From Burkholderia plantarii (GTDB lineage: Bacteria > Pseudomonadota > Gammaproteobacteria > Burkholderiales > Burkholderiaceae), in contig NZ_CP007213.1 of assembly GCF_001411805.1 (NCBI RefSeq), positions 3,534,001-3,598,000 on the forward strand: a stretch of 64,000 nt of DNA, written 5' to 3'. Position numbers and translations under genes: made by a program. Shown one piece after another: positions 1 through 8,756 of this stretch; within the stretch, counting starts at the first letter, position 1, and each line of letters opens with the position of its first letter. The notes under the pieces were generated by a model, which worked only from the letters and a program-made list of their open reading frames with translations, was not told where the DNA came from and made no database searches.

Positions 1-72
1 CATGAACGATCGGACGAATTTCGTAAGTGTTCTGTTATTTAAAATCGGCGCAAACGCTGTCATGCGAAAAAA

Positions 73-100
73 TTACCGGGTCGCCGTGAGGGATCGGTAA
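73..100. promoter_or_regulatory. Dyad upstream of the cellulose operon
   Basis: TTACCG (73-78) and CGGTAA (95-100) form an inverted repeat with a 16-base spacer, and the symmetry continues imperfectly into the AT-rich flanks. It lies in the AT-rich leader about 135 bases before bcsD, the only non-coding DNA ahead of the operon in this window. It could bind a regulator of cellulose synthesis, but no known consensus was matched. The rest of 1-234 shows no gene. Confidence 0.3.
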
Positions 101-234
101 ATTCAGTCGATGAAGTTTGCTAATGAATTCGTTGGACGTCATACTCAAAAAATTTGTCGTTTACGCCTGCTAATTTTTGGAACCGGACCCCGACGCCCGG
201 ATTTCTTCAGATTGATCGAGTGAGCCAGTTTTCC

Positions 235-690
235 ATGCCGACCGCCGTTGATTTCCTGCTCGAACAGAATCTCTCGTCCCAATGGCGTGGTTTCCTGCTC
301 GCCCTGGCCAAGGAGTTCGAGTCCCAGCTCAGCCCCGACGAATTGCGCCACTTAATGTTTCGCGTGGGATGCCGTTATGCCGGGGAGCAGCCGCTGCCGC
401 CCTGCGACTCCACCGCCGAGCTGGCGGCGGCGCTGAACGCGCACTGGGCGTCGACGCGCTGGGGCTACGTCGAGCTGTCCGACGAGGGCGATCACCTGCG
501 CATCGTCCACAGCGGCGCGCCGATGTCGGCGTTCGGCAGCGGCGCGCGGGCCTGGATGCCGGCGTTCCTGCAGGGCAGCTACCAGACCTGGCTCGACGCG
601 ATGGGCGCGACGCAACTGAGCGTGGTGCAGACCGATACGGAGGAGCACGGCTTCGCCGTCGAGTTCCGCCTGTCGCCCGAAGCCGTCTGA
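235..690 (+). CDS. bcsD: Cellulose synthase subunit D (BcsD)
   Basis: This small soluble protein of 151 residues is close to the usual BcsD length of about 156. In Komagataeibacter BcsD forms a periplasmic ring that aligns glucan chains, and it is linked with ordered, crystalline cellulose. Recognition rests on overall similarity (an N-terminal helix followed by the SPDELRHLMFRVG segment, and a WGYVEL segment midway) and on its place at the head of a complete bcs operon. An upstream TTG at 154 would add 27 residues, but the ATG at 235 gives the family length and is preferred. The gene ends 65 bases before bcsP. Confidence 0.85.
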   Translation: MPTAVDFLLEQNLSSQWRGFLLALAKEFESQLSPDELRHLMFRVGCRYAGEQPLPPCDSTAELAAALNAHWASTRWGYVELSDEGDHLRIVHSGAPMSAFGSGARAWMPAFLQGSYQTWLDAMGATQLSVVQTDTEEHGFAVEFRLSPEAV

Positions 691-755
691 CGCGCGCCGC
701 CTCTCCCATTCGACACGACCGGGCGCAATCGGCCCTAGCGACTTTCTCGAAACGT

Positions 756-1841
756 ATGAATACCTCCCGCGATGTCAAAGCACTCTTCGATCGGTTCGGA
801 GGAGATGCCAGCAGCTACCAGGAAATCCGCATGGAAAACGAGGCGCTCGACGCCCGTCGGCGGTGGCCCCTGCTCGGCATGATCGATCCGCGCCAGACCG
901 AGGTGGCCGCCGCCGCGGGTTCGCCGGCCCCGGCCGCCGAGGCCGACGCGGGGAACCCGGCCCGGCCCGCCCCGGCGGGCACGCGCGGCCAGGACGCCTC
1001 GCGCAACCGCACGCACGCCGTGCTGCGCAGCACGGCGCCGCTCTTCACGCGCTCGCCGCGCCGCGACGTGCCGCCGGTGATCGTCAAGGAAGCGGCGCCC
1101 GCCGCGCCGGAAGGCTCGACCTATCGCTTCTCGCCGCCGCCCGGCTCGCCCGCCGGGGACGTCACGAGCCCGGCGGACGAGCCGCTGGCGGCACCGGCCG
1201 CGGCGGCCACCGGCACCGACCTCGCACCGGCGGCCGCCGGGCCGATACTGGCGGCGATTGCGCAGCCTGCGATCGCACCGCGCTTCGCGCAACCCGCGCG
1301 CGTGACCGACGTCCCCGACCTCTCGGCGGCCGACGCCGCGGCGCTGGCCGCGCCGCGCGAGCCGGCCGTGCTCGAGACCGTGCCGGTCCAGGCCGTGGTG
1401 CCCGAAGCCGCGCCGCGGATCACGCCGGCGAGCACCGCCCACACCTCGTCGGCATTCGCCCGCCTCGTCTCGCCGGGCCGCGCGCGCGCCGCCTCGACGG
1501 GCATCTTCCCGGCGCCGCTCGGCAACGCGCAGCGGCTGCCCGCGCGCCAGCCGCTCGGCGCGGCGCCGATGGCGGCGCCGGCTGCCCCGGCAGCCAAGGC
1601 GCGCCCCGCGCAGTCGTCCGTGCCGTCGCTGAAGAAGCTGGCCGGCGCGCCGGCCGCCCCGGCGCGACCGAGCGAGGCGGCCGGCGCCGCGCACGGCGAG
1701 GAACGCCTCGATTCGCTGTTCTCGCGCCTGCGCCGTGGCGGCGCGGCGCCCTCGCCGCAGATCACCGTGACGCAGCCGGCCGCCGCGCCGAAGGCCGCCG
1801 CGCGCCGGCCGTGGTTCCTGCGCGGGGCGAGCCAGTCATGA
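756..1841 (+). CDS. bcsP: BcsR/BcsP-family cellulose biosynthesis protein
   Basis: The first 45 residues contain the short conserved stretch shared by BcsR and BcsP (DVKALFDRFGG, then SSYQEI, then RRWPLLGMID). The remaining roughly 300 residues are Ala/Pro-rich and look disordered, apart from a charged C-terminal patch (EERLDSLFSRLRRG) and a final RRPWFLRG motif. BcsR in enterobacteria is only about 60 residues and works with BcsQ at the inner-membrane synthase; the long form is typical of beta-proteobacteria. The product has 361 residues. Its stop codon overlaps the bcsQ start (ATGA), which suggests translational coupling and a shared role. Function beyond assistance to BcsQ/BcsA is not known. 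Confidence 0.75.
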   Translation: MNTSRDVKALFDRFGGDASSYQEIRMENEALDARRRWPLLGMIDPRQTEVAAAAGSPAPAAEADAGNPARPAPAGTRGQDASRNRTHAVLRSTAPLFTRSPRRDVPPVIVKEAAPAAPEGSTYRFSPPPGSPAGDVTSPADEPLAAPAAAATGTDLAPAAAGPILAAIAQPAIAPRFAQPARVTDVPDLSAADAAALAAPREPAVLETVPVQAVVPEAAPRITPASTAHTSSAFARLVSPGRARAASTGIFPAPLGNAQRLPARQPLGAAPMAAPAAPAAKARPAQSSVPSLKKLAGAPAAPARPSEAAGAAHGEERLDSLFSRLRRGGAAPSPQITVTQPAAAPKAAARRPWFLRGASQS

Positions 1842-2629
1842 AGGTAGTCAGCGTCGTATCGGCGAAGGGCGGCGTCGGCAAGACCACGGTCGCCGCGAAC
1901 CTCGCGTCGGTACTGGCCGCGCAGGGCCGCCACGTGGTCGCCATCGATCTCGACCCGCAGAACTCGCTGCGCCTGTATTTCGGCGTGCCGCTCGACAGCG
2001 TCGACGGCCTGTCGCGCGCCGCGCTGGCGGGCTCGCTCTGGCAGAGCGCGATCGTGGACGGCGCCGACGGCGTCACGGTGCTCGCGTTCGGCGCGCTCGT
2101 CGAGGAAGAGCAGCACCTGTTCGAGCGCCGCCTCGACCACGATCCGACCTGGCTCGCGCGCGGCATCCGCGACCTGCATCTCGGCGAGGACGACATCGTC
2201 ATCATCGACACCCCGCCCGGCTCGTCGGCCTACACGCGCGCGGCGCTGTCGGCCGCGCATTTCACGGTCAACGTGGTGCTGGCCGACGCCGCGTCGTATG
2301 CCGCGATCCCGCAGATGCAGCGGATGATCGACGCCTACGCGGCGCCGCGCCCCGAATTCGTCGGCGAGGGCTACGTGGTGAACCAGATCGATCAATCACG
2401 CCAGCTGAACAAGGACGTGCTGCGGGTGCTGCGCGAGATGCTCGGCGCCCACATGTTCCCCGGCGTGATCCACGACGACGAGGGCGTGAGCGAATCGCTC
2501 GCCTGCAACACCACCGTCGTCAACTACGACCCGCTCAGCCAGGTCTCGGCCGACCTGCGCGCCTGCGCCGCCTGGCTGCTCGACGCGCTCGGCGCGCAGC
2601 GACCGGTGGTGCGCGGGAGCGCCGCATGA
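1838..2629 (+). CDS. bcsQ: ParA/MinD-like ATPase BcsQ
   Basis: This is a 263-residue cytoplasmic ATPase of the ParA/MinD class. The deviant Walker A motif KGGVGKTT is at residues 10-17, the switch region lies near AIDLDPQNSLRLYFG, and a Walker B-type strand is seen in DDIVIIDTPPG. In E. coli BcsQ is needed for cellulose production and localises with the synthase at a cell pole, and in the Bcs complex BcsR and BcsQ sit on the cytoplasmic face of BcsA. The start overlaps the bcsP stop and the stop overlaps the bcsA start (ATGA), so the three proteins are probably made in fixed ratio. Confidence 0.95.
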   Translation: MKVVSVVSAKGGVGKTTVAANLASVLAAQGRHVVAIDLDPQNSLRLYFGVPLDSVDGLSRAALAGSLWQSAIVDGADGVTVLAFGALVEEEQHLFERRLDHDPTWLARGIRDLHLGEDDIVIIDTPPGSSAYTRAALSAAHFTVNVVLADAASYAAIPQMQRMIDAYAAPRPEFVGEGYVVNQIDQSRQLNKDVLRVLREMLGAHMFPGVIHDDEGVSESLACNTTVVNYDPLSQVSADLRACAAWLLDALGAQRPVVRGSAA

Positions 2630-4833
2630 AGGCCGCCCGCGCGCCGCGCGACGGCAAGACCGAAGCAGCCGGCCAGCACCTCGACGGCACGGCCGCCACG
2701 CGCCTGCAGCGCTTCGCCGACGCGCCGTTCTGGGGCAGCCTGCCGATCGTCCTGCCGCTCGCGCTGCTGGCCGTCGTCACGCTGTTCTTCGTCTGCACCG
2801 TGCCGCTCACCAACACCCAGCAGCTCACGTTCGCGACCTGCTGCTTCGTGGTGGCGCTGCTGTTCCGCCGCATCGAGGGGCACTACGTCACGCTCGTGAT
2901 GATCATGCTGTCGCTGATCACCACCGGCCGCTACATGGTCTGGCGCCTGGGCGACACCACCTACTGGTCGCATCCGCTCGACATGGCCTGGGGCGTGCTG
3001 CTGGTGTGCGCCGAGGTCTACGCCGCGCTGATCCTGATGCTCGGCTACTTCCAGACCGCCTGGCCGTTGAAGCGCAAGCCGATCCCGCTGCCGGCCTCGC
3101 GCGCCGACTGGCCGACCGTCGACGTGTTCATCCCCACCTACAACGAGCCGCTGTCGGTGGTGAAGCCGACCATCTACGCGGCGCTCGCGCTCGACTATCC
3201 GCCCGACAAGCTGACCATCCACGTGCTCGACGACGGCCGCCGCGCCGACTTCAAGGCGTTCTGCGAGGAAGTGGGCGTGAACTGGACGATCCGCGCCCAC
3301 AACCGCCACGCCAAGGCCGGCAACATCAACGAGGCGCTCAAGATCACCTACGGCGAATTCTTCGCCGTGTTCGACTGCGACCACATCCCGACCCGCTCGT
3401 TCCTGCAGATGACGCTCGGCTGGTTCCTGCACGACACGCGGCTGTCGATGCTGCAGACCCCGCACCACTTCTTCTCGGCCGATCCGTTCGAGCGCAACCT
3501 CGGCACGTTCCGCAAGGTGCCCAACGAGAACGAGCTGTTCTACGGGCTGGTGCAGGACGGCAACGACCTCTGGAACGCGACGTTCTTCTGCGGCTCGTGC
3601 GCGGTGCTGCGCCGCTCGATGGTGGAGGAGATCGGCGGCATCGCGGTGGAGACCGTGACCGAGGACGCCCACACGGCGCTCAAGCTGCACCGCCTCGGCT
3701 ACACCACCGCCTACCTGGCGATCCCGCAGGCCGCCGGCCTCGCCACCGAGAGCCTGTCGGGCCACATCGGCCAGCGCATCCGCTGGGCGCGCGGCATGAC
3801 GCAGATCTTCCGGATCGACAACCCGCTGATGGGCGGCGGCCTCACGATCGGCCAGCGCCTCTGCTACCTGAACGGGATGCTGCACTTCTTCTACGGCATC
3901 CCGCGCCTGGTGTTCCTGACCGCGCCGCTGTCGTACCTGTTCTTCGGCGCGCAGGTGATCCACGCCTCGGCCGTGACGATCGCGCTGTTCGCGCTACCGC
4001 ACATGCTGCACGCGAACGCCACCAACTCGCGCATGCAGCGCCAGTTCCGACATTCGTTCTGGGCCGAGGTGTACGAGTCGGTGCTCGCCTCGTACATCAC
4101 GCCGCCCACGCTGCTCGCGCTGATCAACCCGAAGCTCGGCAAGTTCAACGTGACGGCCAAGGGCGGCATGATCGAGGAGAAGTACTTCGACTGGGCGGTG
4201 TCGCGTCCGTACCTGATCCTGCTGGTGCTGAACCTGCTCGGCTTCGTGATCGGGCTCTGGCACATCCACACGCACTGGGCGATCCGGAGCGAGGTCTACA
4301 CGATCATCCTCAACATCGGCTGGACCACCTACAACATGCTGATCCTCGGCGCGAGCGTGGCCGCGGCCACCGAGCAAAAGCAGGTGCGCGCCGTGCATCG
4401 CGTGGCGATGACGATGCCCGTGATGCTGCGCTTCGGCACCGGGCGCACGCTCGCCTGCGAGACCATCGACTACTCGGAGGGCGGCGTGGGCGTCGCGCTG
4501 CCGCAGAAGATCTCGGTGCCGCTGCACGAACGGATCACCGTCTCGCTGTTCCGCGGCGACGAGGAATACGCGTTCCGCGCGGTGGTCGCCTCGTCCACGC
4601 CGGGCCGCGCCGGCCTGCAGTTCGTCGAGATGACGAAGGACCAGGAATTCGATTTCGTGAAAACGACCTTCGCGCGCGCCGACGCCTGGACCGGCTGGGC
4701 CGAGGGCCGCAAGCCCGACGCGCCGCTGCGCGCGCTCGCCACCGTGCTGTCGGCCGGTGCCCGCGGGATCTTCAATCTCTTCGAACACCTGTATGCCGAC
4801 GCGCGCGCCTGGGGAAAGCGCGCGGGCCGGTAG
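2626..4833 (+). CDS. bcsA: Cellulose synthase catalytic subunit (UDP-forming) with PilZ domain
   Basis: BcsA is the inner-membrane family 2 glycosyltransferase that polymerises UDP-glucose into beta-1,4-glucan and threads the chain across the membrane. At 735 residues it has N-terminal membrane helices (about 40-150), the GT2 core with DDG (202-204), DCD (250-252), TED (345-347) and QRIRW (383-387), then further membrane helices to about residue 580. A PilZ domain follows, with R588xxxR592 and D615xSxxG620, the residues that bind c-di-GMP. Activity should therefore rise with c-di-GMP. All catalytic motifs are intact. The start overlaps bcsQ by four bases. Confidence 0.98.
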   Translation: MKAARAPRDGKTEAAGQHLDGTAATRLQRFADAPFWGSLPIVLPLALLAVVTLFFVCTVPLTNTQQLTFATCCFVVALLFRRIEGHYVTLVMIMLSLITTGRYMVWRLGDTTYWSHPLDMAWGVLLVCAEVYAALILMLGYFQTAWPLKRKPIPLPASRADWPTVDVFIPTYNEPLSVVKPTIYAALALDYPPDKLTIHVLDDGRRADFKAFCEEVGVNWTIRAHNRHAKAGNINEALKITYGEFFAVFDCDHIPTRSFLQMTLGWFLHDTRLSMLQTPHHFFSADPFERNLGTFRKVPNENELFYGLVQDGNDLWNATFFCGSCAVLRRSMVEEIGGIAVETVTEDAHTALKLHRLGYTTAYLAIPQAAGLATESLSGHIGQRIRWARGMTQIFRIDNPLMGGGLTIGQRLCYLNGMLHFFYGIPRLVFLTAPLSYLFFGAQVIHASAVTIALFALPHMLHANATNSRMQRQFRHSFWAEVYESVLASYITPPTLLALINPKLGKFNVTAKGGMIEEKYFDWAVSRPYLILLVLNLLGFVIGLWHIHTHWAIRSEVYTIILNIGWTTYNMLILGASVAAATEQKQVRAVHRVAMTMPVMLRFGTGRTLACETIDYSEGGVGVALPQKISVPLHERITVSLFRGDEEYAFRAVVASSTPGRAGLQFVEMTKDQEFDFVKTTFARADAWTGWAEGRKPDAPLRALATVLSAGARGIFNLFEHLYADARAWGKRAGR

Positions 4834-4858
4834 ACCGCACCACGGACAGCGACGGCAG

Positions 4859-7504
4859 ATGAACCAAGGAAGCACCCTGTCACGCCCCTGCCAAGGCAAG
4901 GGCGATGCGGACCACGCCGGCGACGAGACCGGCCACCACGCGCCGCGCGCGCAGCGGGCCACGCATCCGGACACGCGTCCGGGCACGAACTCGGCCGGGA
5001 AGCGGACCGGCCAGCCGGTCGCCTCGCGCGCGGCGAGCCTGCCGCGCGCGGCGCGCGCGCTCGTCTACGGGCTCGCGCTGCAGTTCGCCATCGCGCCGTT
5101 CGCGGCGCTGGCCGCCACCGCCGCGAAGCCGGGCGAGGCCGCCGACAATCCGTCCGCCGCGGTGCCGGGCCTCTCGGCCCAGTCCGGCGACGGCGCGAAG
5201 TCGGTCGGTGCCGTGCCGGCGCCGTCGGCCGCGCGCCCGTTCGATGCGCAGGCCGGCGCGCAGCCGGCCGTCGCGCTGGTCGTGCCGCCGCTGCCGCCCG
5301 AGCAGCAGAAGCTGCTCGGCATGCGCCCGCCGACCACCGCCAACCCCGGCGTGCTGGTGCCGGGCGGGCGCCGCCAGACGCTGACCTTCGCCGATCTCGG
5401 CGCGCTCGATCCGCTGCAGCTGCGCGGCACCGAAGGCCAGAACGGCGTGCCGTTCTCGGTGCGCAACGACGAGGTGGTGACCGCCGCCACGCTGCACCTG
5501 ATCTACAGCTATTCTCCGGCGCTGCTGCCCGACCTGTCGCAGCTGAAGGTGCTGATCAACGGCGAGGTGGCCGCCACGCTGCCGGTGCCGCCATCGCAGG
5601 CCGGCACCACGGTGGCGCGCGACGTGCCGCTCGATCCGCGCTTCATCACCGAATTCAACCACCTGAACGTCGAGCTGGTCGGCCATTACACGCGCCGCTG
5701 CGAGGACCCGGCGAACTCCACGCTGTGGGCCACCGTCAGCAACGCCAGCTCGCTCGATCTCAGCTATGCCTCGCTGCCGGCGAAGGCCGATCTCGGCACG
5801 CTACCCGCGCCGTTCTTCGACCGCCGCGACGTGCGCCGGCTCGAACTGCCGGTGGTGTTCGCCGAGAAGCCGGACCCGGCCACGCTCGAGGCCGCCGGCA
5901 CGCTCACCTCGTGGTTCGGCGCGCTGGCCGGCTACCGCGGCGCGCTGTTCCCGGCCCAGGTCGGCAGCCTGCCGCTGGCCGGCAACGCGGTGGTGTTCGC
6001 GCAGGCCGATGCGCACCTGGCCGGCGTGACGCTGCCGGCCGTGACCGGCCCGACCCTCGCGGTGGTGCCGCGCGACGGCAGCGCGCGCGGCTCGCTGCTG
6101 CTCGTGATGGGCCGCAACGGCGACGAGCTGAAGACCGCCGCCAGCGCGCTCGCGCTGGGCCAGAGCACGCTGAACGGCAGCCTCGCCACCATCAACCAGC
6201 TGGTCACGCTCAAGCCGCGCGTGCCCTACGACGCGCCGAACTGGCTGCCCGCCAACCGCGCCGTCCACTTCGGCGAACTGGCCGATACGCGCGCGCTGTC
6301 GGTGCAGGGCTACAGCGCCGGCCCGATTTCGCTCACGCTGCGCGTGCCGCCCGACCTGTTCATGTGGAACACCCAGGGCGCGCCGCTCGACCTGCGCTAC
6401 CACTACTCGGTGCGGCCGAAGCCGGACCGCTCGTCGCTGAACGTCAGCGTGAACGGCCGCTTCGTGCAGGCGCTGCAGATCCCGGCCGTCGACCCGTCGC
6501 GCTTCAGCATCGCGCGCTTCCTGGGCCGCTTCGGCGCGCAGGCCGGCGACACCGGCAGCGCGCGGCACATTGTGCGGATCCCGCCGCTGATGCTCACGCC
6601 GCATTCACAGCTGGACCTCGCCTACTACTACGACATCCCGGACACCGGCGAATGCTCGGGCGCGCTGCTGCCGAACGTGGCGGGCACCATCGACCCGGAT
6701 TCGACCATCGACCTGTCGGGCTTCCCGCACTACATGGCGCTGCCCGACCTGGCCGCGTTCGCCAACAGCGGCTTCCCGTTCACGCGGCTGGCCGACCTCT
6801 CGGAGACCGCCGCGATCCTGCCCGACGATCCCACGCCCGGCGACTACAGCCTGTTCCTGCTGACGATGGGCCGGATGGGCGAATCGACCGGCTATCCGGT
6901 GACCGGCGTGACGGTGGGCGGCCCCGGCGACGTCGAGCGCCTCGCCGACAAGGACCTGCTGGTGCTCGGCGGCCCCGGCCGCCAGCCGCTCTTGCAGCGC
7001 TGGGCCAAGCAGATGCCGTTCTCGAGCGACGGCGACACCACCACCTTCACGCTGTCCGACATCGGCCCGCGCATCGCCGACTGGTGGCTCGGCCCGCACG
7101 GCGTCGAGCGCGCCCCGGCGCGCGCCGACCTCTCGCTCGTCAGCAACGGCGACAGCGCGCTGATCGCGGGCTTCGAATCGCCGCTGCACGCGGGGCGCAG
7201 CGTGGTCGCGCTGATCAGCTCGCCGGGCGAGTCGGAGGCCGACATCACCTCGGCGCTGATCGACGCCGACGTGCTGCCGCAGGTGCAGGGCGCGATGGAC
7301 GTGATCCACGGCCGCTCGGTGACCGTCGCCTCGAACGGCAGCACCTACTATCTCGGCACGCTCCCGCCGTTCGAGTACGCACGCTGGGCGCTGTCGTCGC
7401 ATCCGCTGCTGCTCGTGTTCAGCGGTGTCCTCGCGGCGATCGTGATCGCCGCGCTGTTCTATCGCGCGCTGCGCCGCATCGCCGCGCGCCGACTCCAGGA
7501 TTGA
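4859..7504 (+). CDS. bcsB: Periplasmic cellulose synthase subunit BcsB
   Basis: BcsB is the membrane-anchored periplasmic partner that guides the glucan emerging from BcsA. The body has the family's repeated jelly-roll and flavodoxin-like pattern and ends with a single transmembrane helix (near residues 850-870) and a short basic tail, the segment required for BcsA activity. With the ATG at 4859 the product has 881 residues. Its N-terminus carries an unusual hydrophilic stretch of about 65 residues before the hydrophobic signal segment (ALVYGLALQFAIAPFAALAA). A later start would remove this stretch but no clear ribosome site favours one. It follows bcsA after 25 bases. Confidence 0.93.
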   Translation: MNQGSTLSRPCQGKGDADHAGDETGHHAPRAQRATHPDTRPGTNSAGKRTGQPVASRAASLPRAARALVYGLALQFAIAPFAALAATAAKPGEAADNPSAAVPGLSAQSGDGAKSVGAVPAPSAARPFDAQAGAQPAVALVVPPLPPEQQKLLGMRPPTTANPGVLVPGGRRQTLTFADLGALDPLQLRGTEGQNGVPFSVRNDEVVTAATLHLIYSYSPALLPDLSQLKVLINGEVAATLPVPPSQAGTTVARDVPLDPRFITEFNHLNVELVGHYTRRCEDPANSTLWATVSNASSLDLSYASLPAKADLGTLPAPFFDRRDVRRLELPVVFAEKPDPATLEAAGTLTSWFGALAGYRGALFPAQVGSLPLAGNAVVFAQADAHLAGVTLPAVTGPTLAVVPRDGSARGSLLLVMGRNGDELKTAASALALGQSTLNGSLATINQLVTLKPRVPYDAPNWLPANRAVHFGELADTRALSVQGYSAGPISLTLRVPPDLFMWNTQGAPLDLRYHYSVRPKPDRSSLNVSVNGRFVQALQIPAVDPSRFSIARFLGRFGAQAGDTGSARHIVRIPPLMLTPHSQLDLAYYYDIPDTGECSGALLPNVAGTIDPDSTIDLSGFPHYMALPDLAAFANSGFPFTRLADLSETAAILPDDPTPGDYSLFLLTMGRMGESTGYPVTGVTVGGPGDVERLADKDLLVLGGPGRQPLLQRWAKQMPFSSDGDTTTFTLSDIGPRIADWWLGPHGVERAPARADLSLVSNGDSALIAGFESPLHAGRSVVALISSPGESEADITSALIDADVLPQVQGAMDVIHGRSVTVASNGSTYYLGTLPPFEYARWALSSHPLLLVFSGVLAAIVIAALFYRALRRIAARRLQD

Positions 7505-7508
7505 CGCG

Positions 7509-8756
7509 ATGCGTTCCCTTCGTTCCCTCTTCCGGCGCGGCGCCGGCCGCCCGGCTCCCGCGCGGCGCCCGCTCGCCGCGCTGGCCGCCGGCGTGGCCGG
7601 CCTCGGCGCCTGCCTCGGCCTCGCCGCCGGCCGCGCCGACGCCGCCACGGCGGCTCCGGCCCCGTCCCAACCGCAACCGGCCGCCGCACGCTGCGGCGAC
7701 TGGAGCGCCTACCGCACCTTCATCGCGCGCACCGTGCAGGCCGACGGCCGCGTGTTCGACGCGTCCACCGCGGCCCAGCAGTCGACCTCGGAAGGCCAGT
7801 CGTATGGCCTGTTCTTCGCGCTGGTGGCCAACGATCGCGACAACTTCGAGCGCATCCTCGGCTGGACCCGCGAGAACCTGGCCGGCGGCCACTTCAGCGC
7901 GCGCGATCTGCGCCTGCCCGCCTGGCTGTGGGGCCGCAAGGGCGACGTGTGGGGCGTGCTCGACCCGAACTCGGCGTCCGACTCGGACCTCTGGATCGCC
8001 TACGACCTGCTCGAGGCCGGGCGCCTCTGGCACGTGCCCGACTACACCGCGCTCGGCACCGCGCTCGCCGCGCAGGTCGCGCGCCGCGAGGTGGTCGATC
8101 TCGCCGGGCTCGGCCCGATGCTGCTGCCCGGCCCGCAGGGTTTCGTGAACGGCGACGTCACGCGCCTGAACCCGAGCTACCTGCCGCTGCCGGTGCTGCG
8201 CGGGCTCGCCACCCAGCTCGACGGCGGCCCGTGGAGCGCGCTCGCGAGGAACGGCCTGAAGCTGGTGGCCGGCGCCTCGCCGCGCGGCTTCGCGCCCGAC
8301 TGGGCGGCGTGGCGCGCGGGCCAGGTGGTGGTCGATCCGCAGACCGGCGACCTCGGCAGCTACGACGCGATCCGCGTCTACCTGTGGGCCGGCCTCGCGA
8401 ATCCGGCCGACCCGCTCGCCAAGCCGTGGCTCGACGCCGTGCGCGGGATGGCCGCGCGCGTCGCGCAGACCGGCGTGCCGCCCGAGAAGGTCGCGGTCGC
8501 CAGCGGCACCGGCAGCGGCGAAGGCCCGCTCAGCTACTGGGGCGCGCTCGCGCCGTACTTCGCCGCGCTCGGCGACACGCGCGGCCTCGCGCTGGCGCGC
8601 TCGCGCCTGACCGCGCTGGACGGCGAGGTGCCGGGCCAGGCGCCCGTCTACTACGACCGCGTGCTCGGCCTGTTCGGCTCGGGCGCCGTGGAAGGCCGCT
8701 ACCGCTTCGATCCGAGCGGCCGGCTGGTGCCGGCCTGGAGCCGCGCATGCCGATGA
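7509..8756 (+). CDS. bcsZ: Periplasmic endoglucanase BcsZ (GH8 cellulase)
   Basis: This 415-residue glycoside hydrolase family 8 endo-beta-1,4-glucanase has an N-terminal signal segment that is Ala/Gly-rich and ends near residue 45. The predicted catalytic acid is Glu95 in TSEGQSYG and the predicted base is Asp286 in GSYDAIR, matching Glu55 and Asp243 of the E. coli enzyme. BcsZ trims or edits nascent cellulose in the periplasm and affects its yield and order. It starts five bases after the bcsB stop and overlaps the start of bcsC, as expected for a cellulose operon. Confidence 0.95.
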   Translation: MRSLRSLFRRGAGRPAPARRPLAALAAGVAGLGACLGLAAGRADAATAAPAPSQPQPAAARCGDWSAYRTFIARTVQADGRVFDASTAAQQSTSEGQSYGLFFALVANDRDNFERILGWTRENLAGGHFSARDLRLPAWLWGRKGDVWGVLDPNSASDSDLWIAYDLLEAGRLWHVPDYTALGTALAAQVARREVVDLAGLGPMLLPGPQGFVNGDVTRLNPSYLPLPVLRGLATQLDGGPWSALARNGLKLVAGASPRGFAPDWAAWRAGQVVVDPQTGDLGSYDAIRVYLWAGLANPADPLAKPWLDAVRGMAARVAQTGVPPEKVAVASGTGSGEGPLSYWGALAPYFAALGDTRGLALARSRLTALDGEVPGQAPVYYDRVLGLFGSGAVEGRYRFDPSGRLVPAWSRACR

